A DNA stretch of 20,778 bases from a virus, in the IMG/VR virus record IMGVR_UViG_3300021956_000094, positions 1-20,778 of that record. One strand, written 5' to 3'. The notes below the pieces were generated by a model. It saw only the letters and a program-made list of their open reading frames with translations. It made no database searches and was not told the DNA's origin. The position numbers and the translations under genes are program-made. This document shows, piece after piece, positions 6,124-13,511 of this stretch (its first letter is position 1; every line of letters starts with the position of its first letter).

Positions 6124-7348
6124 ATTATCTAAAAAACAAATTGAAACATTATTGGCTAATATGCCTAAGCCTAAGCAGGCTGCTAATGCTGTAGATAATA
6201 CAAGTAAAGCAAAACCAAGACCTGAAGAAAACCCAGCGTCTAAAGAAGCATATAAGATGTTTCTTGGTCAATTGCAAAGAAAACAAGAAAGCCAAAAAAA
6301 ATTTATTAATGATGCAGGTCCTGCACCTGTTTATAAAAATGTAGGTGAAAAAGTTAGAGCAGATTTAGAAAAAGAATCAAGACAAAGAGATTTGGCAGCA
6401 TCTATTCCAAACGAAAAATTAAATGCTTGGGCAGAAAATGTTGGTATCCCTGTAGCTGATATAGCTGCTGTATTAGAAGCTCCTGGAGCTGGTAAAGCAT
6501 TATTAAGATTATTTGAAGAAAAAGGTGCACCTGAAGCTTTAAAAAACATTATTAAAAGCAATGTTGAAAATGAAGTAAAAGATGAATTAGTTCAAAAAGA
6601 TTTATTTGGCAATAAAGTATATGTGCCTAATAATTTACCAGAAGATGTAAGAGCATTAGCAGATGCAAATAGAGACGCATTGACATTTTCTAAATCTCCA
6701 TATAATAAAGCTAAAATGCAGCAATTTAGACCTGGACAAACATTTGATATAACTAATACAGAAGCAATGTTTCCAGACAATCCTAAAGCTAAACAACTAT
6801 ATGAATTAATACAAAAAGATGATAAAAGTTTAAAAGGTAAAACTCTTGAGTCTTTAGTTCCTAAAAATGGAGCAGAAGGAAGATATCTTGCAGAAGATAT
6901 TGGAGATTTAAATGATTTAGCAATAGTTAGAAAAGGTCAAGATTATAAAAAAACATATGATGCTGCAATTCATGAATTAGGTCATAGTAGAAGCATTAGA
7001 AACCCGTCTACACCTGAAGAAAGAAAAATATTAAAGGATGCTTGGTCAGGATTAGATACAGACCAAGAGTTAGAACAAGAAGCTGTTCAACATGAACTTA
7101 GAATGAAACTTGGAGATAAACTTGGCAATAGAGTATATACAGAGAAAGATATACCTGAAATAAAAAGCATTATGACTAATTTTGCTAAAGAAAATCACCC
7201 ATATATTACAGATGCAAATAAATTTGATTATAGTAAAATTGTGAATTCTTTAAATAAAATAGGTGCAGCTGCTGTTACAGGTGCAACAACTAAAAAATTA
7301 CTTTCAGATAAAACAGTTCAAACATTAAAGAAAAAAGCTAATGGCTAA
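6113..7348 (+). CDS. Putative zinc metallopeptidase (HELGH), virion-associated candidate
   Basis: A 411-aa protein. Residues 287-291 read HELGH within YDAAIHELGHSRS, a zincin HExxH motif. About 28-36 residues later the segment ELEQEAVQHELRMKLG (319-334) supplies glutamates suited as the third zinc ligand, much as in ImmA/IrrE-like and related zincins. The first 200 residues are charged and helical, with a Pro/Lys-rich start and an Ala-rich helix (ADIAAVLEAPGAGKALLRLF). The C-terminus has a weakly hydrophobic GAAAVTGATTK stretch, too short for a confident membrane helix. No signal peptide is seen. It lies among small basic genes upstream of the terminase, so it could be an ejected virion enzyme, a maturation protease or an anti-host factor. 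The catalytic motif is visible; its role is inferred. Confidence 0.5.
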   Translation: MANKLSKKQIETLLANMPKPKQAANAVDNTSKAKPRPEENPASKEAYKMFLGQLQRKQESQKKFINDAGPAPVYKNVGEKVRADLEKESRQRDLAASIPNEKLNAWAENVGIPVADIAAVLEAPGAGKALLRLFEEKGAPEALKNIIKSNVENEVKDELVQKDLFGNKVYVPNNLPEDVRALADANRDALTFSKSPYNKAKMQQFRPGQTFDITNTEAMFPDNPKAKQLYELIQKDDKSLKGKTLESLVPKNGAEGRYLAEDIGDLNDLAIVRKGQDYKKTYDAAIHELGHSRSIRNPSTPEERKILKDAWSGLDTDQELEQEAVQHELRMKLGDKLGNRVYTEKDIPEIKSIMTNFAKENHPYITDANKFDYSKIVNSLNKIGAAAVTGATTKKLLSDKTVQTLKKKANG

Positions 7349-7463
7349 ACAAATCAGCAATTCAAACAAAGTAACTTTTGGGGATAGAAAAAGAGGTAAT
7401 GCAAAGAAGGCGTATAATAAACATACACCTCGTCCAAAGAAGTATAGAGGTCAAGGTAGGTAA
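7341..7463 (+). CDS. 40-aa basic conserved phage microprotein
   Basis: A 40-aa protein starting MAKQISNSNKVTFGDRKRG and ending KYRGQGR. The start lies inside the end of the metallopeptidase gene (8-nt overlap, ATGGCTAA), and a TAA stop follows at 7461-7463. The VTFGxRxxGxAKKxxNKHxxxxxxYRGQGR pattern recurs in small phage proteins I have seen. It has no hydrophobic core and is probably disordered until it binds nucleic acid or another virion protein. It is easily missed by automated calling because of its length. Confidence 0.55.
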   Translation: MAKQISNSNKVTFGDRKRGNAKKAYNKHTPRPKKYRGQGR

Positions 7464-7482
7464 CTTTTAAAACAAATATATA

Positions 7483-7680
7483 ATGGAAAAGAAAAAAGCA
7501 ACTAAAGTAGGATTCAAAGCATTGGCAAAAGGTGCAGCAAAAGAATACATGAAAAAAGGTAAGTCTCCTGCTAAAGCAAAAGAAATAGGTGCAGCAATTG
7601 CAGCTAAAGTAGGAATGAAAAAGTATGGTAAAGCAGCTATGGTAAAAAAAGCTATTGCTGGCCGTATGAAAAAGAAATAG
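7483..7680 (+). CDS. Lys/Ala-rich histone H1-like small protein
   Basis: A 65-aa protein made almost entirely of Lys, Ala, Gly and Met. It starts MEKKKATKVGFKALAKGAAK, continues MKKGKSPAKAKEIGAAIAAK and ends RMKKK. It resembles the C-terminal tails of histone H1 and bacterial Lys/Ala-rich nucleoid proteins, and would carry a high positive charge. It is the last gene before the host-type promoter at 7701. Condensing phage or host DNA, or entering the head with the genome, is plausible but not shown. Low-complexity sequence makes homology calls unreliable. Confidence 0.5.
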   Translation: MEKKKATKVGFKALAKGAAKEYMKKGKSPAKAKEIGAAIAAKVGMKKYGKAAMVKKAIAGRMKKK

Positions 7681-7687
7681 TATAATA

Positions 7688-7708
7688 ACGGATATTTCCG
7701 TATATTTG
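7688..7708 (+). promoter_or_regulatory. TATATTTG promoter box with overlapping inverted repeat
   Basis: TATATTTG at 7701-7708 matches the Bacteroidota TAnnTTTG -7 box and would start transcription near 7715, ahead of the GroES-like and terminase genes. ACGGA-TATT-TCCGT at 7688-7701 is a 5-bp inverted repeat that abuts the box by one base. It might be an operator or a weak terminator for the upstream unit. No clear -33 TTG is seen at the normal spacing, so the promoter may need an activator. Confidence 0.45.
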
Positions 7709-7710
7709 CG

Positions 7711-7733
7711 AATCAACACAACACACACAAACA
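7711..7733 (+). promoter_or_regulatory. G-free A/C-rich leader of the GroES-like gene
   Basis: The 23 bases before ATG 7734 contain only A, C and one T, with alternating CA runs and no Shine-Dalgarno site. Unstructured A-rich leaders favour translation initiation in Bacteroidota. Similar G-free leaders precede the scaffold, capsid and 16168 genes. Confidence 0.35.
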
Positions 7734-8336
7734 ATGGAAACACAAAACAGTATGAAGCCTGTAGGGTCTAATGTATTCGTTACAATTCCAGAGGCACTAC
7801 AAACAACAATTAAAACACAAAATGGAGTAGAGTTATATATTGACCCTTCATTTGAACCTGAACAATGGGCAGTAACAACTGCAATAGTTCATTCCGTAGG
7901 CGGAAGATTCCCTCATAATATAAAAGAAGGTGATGAAGTAATGGTCAGCTATTTAATGGTAGCTGACTATTATACTATTGGAGAAGAAAGAATCTACAAT
8001 AGGGTTAAGAGATACAATAATGAAGTTGTATGGGAAGCAGAAGAATTTATGATACTTGCTGTTAAAAGAGAAACAGAATGGGAAGGATTAGGTAAGTGGA
8101 TAATAATGGATGATATCAAAGGGGAAGAAATGAAATCATCATTTTTAATTATTCCTGATTCTATTCAATCTAAAGTATTAAAAGGTTGTGGGGAATTTGT
8201 ATCAGGTGATTTAGATGTAGCTGCTGGTGCTAAGCTATACTTTAATGAAATGTTTAGAAGTTATTATAAGTTCCCTGATGGAAGAAGTAGAATGATAATG
8301 GATAAAGAATTAATTGTAGGATATGGCAACGAGTAG
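7734..8336 (+). CDS. GroES-like co-chaperonin, probably two tandem GroES folds
   Basis: A 200-aa protein, about twice the length of GroES. Residues 7-111 follow the GroES pattern: MKPVGSNVFVTIPEA, a mobile-loop-like insert with GVELYIDPS, a TTAIVHSVGG strand, IKEGDEVMVS, and EEFMILAVK at the end. Residues 117-198 repeat it more loosely: GLGKWIIMDDI, FLIIPDSIQSKVLKG, GEFVSG, AAGAKLYFNE and MIMDKELIVGYG. Phage co-chaperonins such as T4 gp31 replace host GroES so that GroEL can fold the capsid protein. The gene precedes terminase and capsid genes, which suits that job. M7 at 7752 is an alternative start. The first domain is moderately convincing; the second is weaker. Confidence 0.45.
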   Translation: METQNSMKPVGSNVFVTIPEALQTTIKTQNGVELYIDPSFEPEQWAVTTAIVHSVGGRFPHNIKEGDEVMVSYLMVADYYTIGEERIYNRVKRYNNEVVWEAEEFMILAVKRETEWEGLGKWIIMDDIKGEEMKSSFLIIPDSIQSKVLKGCGEFVSGDLDVAAGAKLYFNEMFRSYYKFPDGRSRMIMDKELIVGYGNE

Positions 8337-8895
8337 ATATACAAAAGAACAAGTAAGTGCAATGATTATTAACCCTATGGTTGATGGAGATATTATTGCA
8401 GCTTATCCAAACTTGCAATCAGTTGTGCCTCAATCAATTGGCTTTGTTGACTTAAACAAACAGTTTAGGTATCTGTCTTGGATGTATGATTTTAGAAGTC
8501 CTGCGGTAAGAGACTTTAGTGATATCAAAAGAAGGAAAGAATGGGCAAAGAAAGAAGTAGGTCTAATGGTAGAACCTAACTATGAATTAGCTATTAGTTT
8601 CTTAACTAATGTAGTTAATAATAGGGTATGGGTTTTAATTTGCAGCCTTGAGTCTACATTTGTAGAATATGCTGAAAGAGTTGGAAAGAAAATTGAAGAT
8701 GACGATACAGGTAAAGAAATAGATATATTAAAAGCAGTTGAGATTAAAAATAAACTACTTAATCAAATGGGAGATATGATTGAAAAGATTGACTCTTTAT
8801 ATATCAGATTGTTTGCAGGAGATGAAGAATTAAAAGACCAACACGATACTCGTATGGCATTTACTCCTGAAGCTATTGCCAAAAAACTTAAATAA
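8323..8895 (+). CDS. Unknown protein beside TerL, possible small terminase
   Basis: A 190-aa, mostly helical and charged protein. It overlaps the upstream gene by 14 nt and the large terminase start by one base. The middle part holds DFSDIKRRKEWAKKEVGL and a long helix around AVEIKNKLLNQMGDMIEKID. The C-terminus is basic (PEAIAKKLK). Small terminases are short helical proteins encoded directly before TerL, so that is the leading guess from position and fold. I see no clear N-terminal helix-turn-helix, so it could instead be another packaging or head factor. Confidence 0.4.
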   Translation: MATSRYTKEQVSAMIINPMVDGDIIAAYPNLQSVVPQSIGFVDLNKQFRYLSWMYDFRSPAVRDFSDIKRRKEWAKKEVGLMVEPNYELAISFLTNVVNNRVWVLICSLESTFVEYAERVGKKIEDDDTGKEIDILKAVEIKNKLLNQMGDMIEKIDSLYIRLFAGDEELKDQHDTRMAFTPEAIAKKLK

Positions 8896-10922
8896 TGATT
8901 AAAGATACAGGTGGACAATTAGTAGATGTACAAGGGCTTAAATGCTATTTGCCAAGAAAGGGTTTCTTGTATAATCCGTTTACTAAAAAAGAAGAGTATG
9001 CAGGTATAGAAAGAAGGTCTACCCAAAACAAATACTGCTATTGGCAAATAGATAAAAGATTTGAACTTGTTCCAAAATGGGAACAGGAAGAGATAGAGAA
9101 AAGAAAGAGAGACCCTCAATATATTCACCCAGAGTTAGAAGAGTTTAAAGAATATTGCTGGATAAGAAGATTGAGTGGCCATTGGTTTAGAAGTAATAAT
9201 GAAGATGTATATATAACAGGTATCCATTGGTTTTATTTATCTTGTTATCATTTAGATATTGGGTTACCTCGTTATAGAGATGTAGATAGAAAATTCTTTT
9301 ATGCATGGGATTATGCAGTAGAAGATGATACTTGCTTTGGGTTAACCGAAGTTACAAAGCGTCGTAGTGGTAAAACATATAGAGCTGGTTGTATTGCATT
9401 AGAGGCAGCTTCTCGGTCAGAAAACTTCTTGGCAGGTATTCAATCCAAAACGGATGATGATGCCAAGCAAGTCTTTAGAAAGGCCATTGTAAATCCATAT
9501 AGAAAGTTAGTATCTTTCTTTAAACCTGTAAGTGATTTGCCTAACACAGGTAAAGTGCCAGCAACAGGGTTAAAGTTTAATAGTGGTAAGATTAATATAG
9601 AAGAAGATGAGTTGATGTCAGGCGTAGATTTTAAGTCATCTGTTGAAGGTGCTTATGACGGACAGAAGCTTGGTATATATATTGGAGATGAGGTTGGTAA
9701 AACAACTATGGTTAATGTTAATAGACGTTGGGACGTTGTTAGGTTTTGTCTTATGGACGACCAAGGTAGAATCATAGGAAAAGCTCTCCATACAACTACC
9801 GTAGAAGATATGGAAAGTGGTGGTGCTGAATTCTTTGATTTGTGGAAAGGTTCTAATCAATTAGAAAAAGTAGGAAAAAGAACTCGTACAGGTATGTATA
9901 GATTCTTTACGCCTGCAGATGAAACAAGATATATTGATGAATATGGGGTTGCCAATAAAGATTTAGCAAGAGAAGAAATATTAGAAGAAAGGCTTGCACT
10001 AAGAGATGACCCAAGGGCTTTATCTTCTGCAAAAAGAAAAGAACCATTAGACGAAAAAGAAGCATTTCAAATTGATTCTTCTTTGTGTAAGTTCAACCCT
10101 ATTAAACTAAATGATAGATTAGATTTGCTTAAATGGACTAATCCTAAATTAGTTAAAGGTAACTTTGCTTGGGAAAATGGAGTTAAAGATTCTAAAGTTA
10201 TATTCCTGGAAAACCCTAATGGCAAATTCTTAATTAGTTATTTGCCTATAGAACATGAAACCAACTTAGTGAAGAAAACATTTCAAGGTTGGATGCCATT
10301 AAATAACAGCAACTATACAGCAGGATGTGACCCTTATGACCATAAAGAAGTATCTGATGGCCATAGGTCAAGAATGTCTAATGGAGCATTTTGTATAATG
10401 AAAAAATACAATCCTTTAATACCTACTAAATACGATAAAGGACCTGTATTGCTTTATGTAAATAGACCTGGCAATCCTGAGGAGTTTTATGAAGATGTAT
10501 TGATGGCTTTGGTTTATTATGGTATCCATGGGTTAATAGAGAATCAAAAACCAGGGATATTGAGATACTTTGAGGCAAGAGATTATAAAAGTTTTGCATA
10601 TACTATTCCTGGCAAAACAGAACCTGGGATAGCTGCAACTACAATGAACAATAATTACATAGCTGAAATAACAGACCAATTCATTCAAGATAATATAGAT
10701 ACTGTTGAATTTGAACAACTTATAGAAGATTGGCTACAGTTTGACCCAGGCAATACAACTAAATTTGACGCTGCTATGGCTTTTGGCTATGCTTTAATTA
10801 TGATGGTTAATATTCAATATGCCACAGGAGAAAGAAAACAAGACGCTAAAATAGAAGATTATTTACCTTTCATGAGGGGTAAACAAAACAAAACATTTAA
10901 ATTTGGTAAGCTCAGGTTTTAG
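8895..10922 (+). CDS. terL: Terminase large subunit (DNA-packaging ATPase and nuclease)
   Basis: A 675-aa protein. The ATPase half carries a Walker A motif TKRRSGKT at residues 154-161 and a Walker B LGIYIGDE at 259-266, with Asp265 and Glu266 as metal-binding and catalytic residues. The RNase H-like nuclease half shows its first acidic residue in AGCDPYD (Asp479), a second in LIENQ (Glu549) and a third in FDAAM (Asp625). This motor cuts concatemeric phage DNA and drives it through the portal into the prohead. The length and motif order are typical of TerL from crAss-like and related Bacteroidota phages. The start overlaps the upstream gene by one base (TAATG). Identification is firm. Confidence 0.92.
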   Translation: MIKDTGGQLVDVQGLKCYLPRKGFLYNPFTKKEEYAGIERRSTQNKYCYWQIDKRFELVPKWEQEEIEKRKRDPQYIHPELEEFKEYCWIRRLSGHWFRSNNEDVYITGIHWFYLSCYHLDIGLPRYRDVDRKFFYAWDYAVEDDTCFGLTEVTKRRSGKTYRAGCIALEAASRSENFLAGIQSKTDDDAKQVFRKAIVNPYRKLVSFFKPVSDLPNTGKVPATGLKFNSGKINIEEDELMSGVDFKSSVEGAYDGQKLGIYIGDEVGKTTMVNVNRRWDVVRFCLMDDQGRIIGKALHTTTVEDMESGGAEFFDLWKGSNQLEKVGKRTRTGMYRFFTPADETRYIDEYGVANKDLAREEILEERLALRDDPRALSSAKRKEPLDEKEAFQIDSSLCKFNPIKLNDRLDLLKWTNPKLVKGNFAWENGVKDSKVIFLENPNGKFLISYLPIEHETNLVKKTFQGWMPLNNSNYTAGCDPYDHKEVSDGHRSRMSNGAFCIMKKYNPLIPTKYDKGPVLLYVNRPGNPEEFYEDVLMALVYYGIHGLIENQKPGILRYFEARDYKSFAYTIPGKTEPGIAATTMNNNYIAEITDQFIQDNIDTVEFEQLIEDWLQFDPGNTTKFDAAMAFGYALIMMVNIQYATGERKQDAKIEDYLPFMRGKQNKTFKFGKLRF

Positions 10923-10926
10923 TAAT

Positions 10927-10938
10927 GAGCGTATTATA
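10927..10938 (+). promoter_or_regulatory. GAGCGTATTATA element, copy 2 (before portal)
   Basis: The exact 12-mer begins 4 bases after the TerL TAG stop and ends 32 bases before the portal ATG. It is followed by AAGATAATTTAAAAG and then a Shine-Dalgarno-like GAGAGGG at 10956-10962. It would let the head genes be transcribed separately from the terminase genes. Confidence 0.6.
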
Positions 10939-10970
10939 AAGATAATTTAAAAGCCGAGAGGGCAGTAAAT

Positions 10971-13487
10971 ATGGAATCACCGCAAGTAATGTCATCAGTT
11001 GGAGTTTCGTTTCCTGATGAAAACATAGACCCAAAAAAGAAAAGAGAAAAGCCTTGGTTGCTTCAGTATGCAAGAGCAGCATTTTCTGCTTATGGGGATA
11101 CGCCATTTGGTAGTATTGGTTGGCGTTCAAGAGACAAGTATGAGTGGGTTAAAACTTATGCACAAGGTCGTCAAGCTACTGATAGATACAAAAAGATATT
11201 AACTCCTGACCAAGACCCTACAAATAACACATTAGTTGTAGATTGGTCTGTTTTACCTATTATACCAAAGTTTAGACGAATAGCTTTGAGTATGTTAGAG
11301 AAACAAAACTATGATATACAAATAGATCCTATTGACGCTTTTGCTGCATCTGAAGTAGATGAAAAGCTAAAGAAGATTAAGGTTAAAATTGCAATGAGAG
11401 AGGCTATGATGTCTATGGGTATGGAAGATTTAACTGATTCCCCTGTCGTGGCACAAGAAGCTGGTGAACCTGATGATTTAGATGGAATGCAAGTATTAGA
11501 GTTAGGTATTCGTCATAATGCTGCTATGGAAGCAGAACAAGTTGTAGAATTAACTTTTTCTCAAAATGATTATCCTTCTTTAAGAAGACAAGTATTGCAA
11601 GATTTATTTGACTACGGATTTGCTTCATATAAAGACTATAGAGATGGCGACCTTGTTGGCGTTAGAAGAGTTGACCCAAGAAGGATGCTATTAAACTATT
11701 GCACTTATCCTGACTTTAGAGATTTAAGATATGTTGGGGAGATTGTAGAAACCCCTGTTGCTCAATTAATACCAATGAGTAATGGCGAGTTATCTGAAGA
11801 TGACATTAAGTTCTTGTATATGTATGCTAACTCAAACCAATGGAGACAAGCAACTCCACTTGGTAATGCTTACTATGGTAGTTATTCTGACTTTTGGAAT
11901 AAAGGAAAGGTTCAAGTATTAGATTTAGAAATTTACTCTACTGACGAATTAGTTAGAGAAGAAAGGGTAGATAAAAGAGGTAATGTAATATTTGGTAAAG
12001 CATCATTTGAAGATTATAATAATAAGAAAGAAAAATATAAAAGAAAACAAATACAAGGTGGATATAGAGTAAAATGGGTTGTAGGTACTGACTTATGTTT
12101 TGACTATGGTCGTATGTATGATATGAAAAGAGACCCATTAAATATAGCTCGTATTAAATCAAGCTATCATTTATGTGCATCTGACTTTTATGATATGAAA
12201 ACATTCAGCCGTATGGAAGCTATTATTCCTTACGCTGACTCAATACAATTAGCATACGCAAGATTACAACACGAACTAAATACAGCCGTTCCTCATGGTT
12301 TCATGATTGACTTAGCTGCTTTAGAAGAAATTAGTCTTACAGGTGGTGGAGAGAAAATGACTCCATATGATATCCTTGACTTATACTTCCAAAGAGGGGT
12401 ATTAGTAACCCGTTCTGTCAATATGAATAATCAGCAAATTAGAATGAAAGCTGTAGAAGAATTGGCGGGTGGAGTAGGTAATTCAATACAAGAGTATTGG
12501 ACTTTAATCAATCAAAACATTGACCTAATTAGACAAACATTAGGGTTAAATGAATTGACTGATGGTTCTACTCCTAACCCTAAATTCTTGACTACTGTTG
12601 CTAATTTAGCTGCGTCTGGCACTAATAATGCGATGGGTGATATCTTTGCAGCTGACCGTCAATTAGCGGAAAGCCTTGCTGAAGCTATTATTATTCGTGT
12701 TCAAGATATTATTAAATCAGGAGATGGAGAAGACTTTGAAAAGTCTTTAGGTTCTGGAACTGTTGAGTTCTTAAAAGTTTCCCCTGAGATTTCTAAATAT
12801 ACATTTGGTATTACTATCGTAGATAAACCAACGGCTGAAGAAAAAGCTAAATTAGATGATTTAATGAAAGTTGCTCTACAATCTGGCCAAGTTAATATTG
12901 ATGATGTTATTCGTTTAGAGAACATTCAAAACATTAAACAAGCTGAATTATTTTTGGCTTATAAGGTTAAGAAAAATTTAGAAAAGAAACAAAAAGAAGC
13001 ACTTCAAGCTCAGCAAATGAATGGTCAGATTCAACAACAATCTGCTATGGTAGCTGAACAAGCTAAGCAACAAACTGCTCAATTACAAACAGAATTAGAT
13101 ATTAAATTAGTTCAAGCTAAAGCAGAAATGGAAGCTAAATTAATTCAATTAAGAGGTGACTTTGATTTAGAAAGAGAAAGAATTGCTGCATCTGGTAGAG
13201 TTGAGTCTTCATTTGTTCAAGCTAAAGAAAGAGATGTAGCTAACTTAAGAGACAATAAAACAAAACTATTGAAAGAAGACCTTGATGAAAAAATCAATGT
13301 AATTGATGTAGAAGCTGAATTAAAATCAACTGTAGAACCAATTACTCAACAAGGTAGACAATTACCAATAGATTTAGATACCTTTGCATTTGTAGGCAAC
13401 CCTGGAGCAACTCCTAATGAAGAGCAACCTCAACAAGAAGAGCAAATGCCATCAGGGTTAGAAACACTTGAAGAGGCAGCACAATAA
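10971..13487 (+). CDS. Portal protein
   Basis: An 838-aa protein directly after TerL, the usual portal position. The N-terminal third has PWLLQYARAAFSAYGDTPFG, KTYAQGRQATDRYKKIL and VVDWSVLPIIPKFRRIAL, a pattern I associate with crAss-like portals. A central alpha/beta region includes YRVKWVVGTDLCFDYG. A stem-like stretch has NIDLIRQTLGLNELTDGS. The C-terminal 200 residues are a long Gln/Lys/Glu-rich helix or coiled coil (residues about 665-790), ending in an acidic Pro/Gln tail. Portals form the 12-fold ring at one capsid vertex and bind terminase and connector proteins. A Shine-Dalgarno-like GAGAGGG lies 8 nt upstream, unusual in this window. The call rests on position and pattern. Confidence 0.8.
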   Translation: MESPQVMSSVGVSFPDENIDPKKKREKPWLLQYARAAFSAYGDTPFGSIGWRSRDKYEWVKTYAQGRQATDRYKKILTPDQDPTNNTLVVDWSVLPIIPKFRRIALSMLEKQNYDIQIDPIDAFAASEVDEKLKKIKVKIAMREAMMSMGMEDLTDSPVVAQEAGEPDDLDGMQVLELGIRHNAAMEAEQVVELTFSQNDYPSLRRQVLQDLFDYGFASYKDYRDGDLVGVRRVDPRRMLLNYCTYPDFRDLRYVGEIVETPVAQLIPMSNGELSEDDIKFLYMYANSNQWRQATPLGNAYYGSYSDFWNKGKVQVLDLEIYSTDELVREERVDKRGNVIFGKASFEDYNNKKEKYKRKQIQGGYRVKWVVGTDLCFDYGRMYDMKRDPLNIARIKSSYHLCASDFYDMKTFSRMEAIIPYADSIQLAYARLQHELNTAVPHGFMIDLAALEEISLTGGGEKMTPYDILDLYFQRGVLVTRSVNMNNQQIRMKAVEELAGGVGNSIQEYWTLINQNIDLIRQTLGLNELTDGSTPNPKFLTTVANLAASGTNNAMGDIFAADRQLAESLAEAIIIRVQDIIKSGDGEDFEKSLGSGTVEFLKVSPEISKYTFGITIVDKPTAEEKAKLDDLMKVALQSGQVNIDDVIRLENIQNIKQAELFLAYKVKKNLEKKQKEALQAQQMNGQIQQQSAMVAEQAKQQTAQLQTELDIKLVQAKAEMEAKLIQLRGDFDLERERIAASGRVESSFVQAKERDVANLRDNKTKLLKEDLDEKINVIDVEAELKSTVEPITQQGRQLPIDLDTFAFVGNPGATPNEEQPQQEEQMPSGLETLEEAAQ

Positions 13488-13511
13488 CACTAAAACACAA
13501 ACAAATATAAA

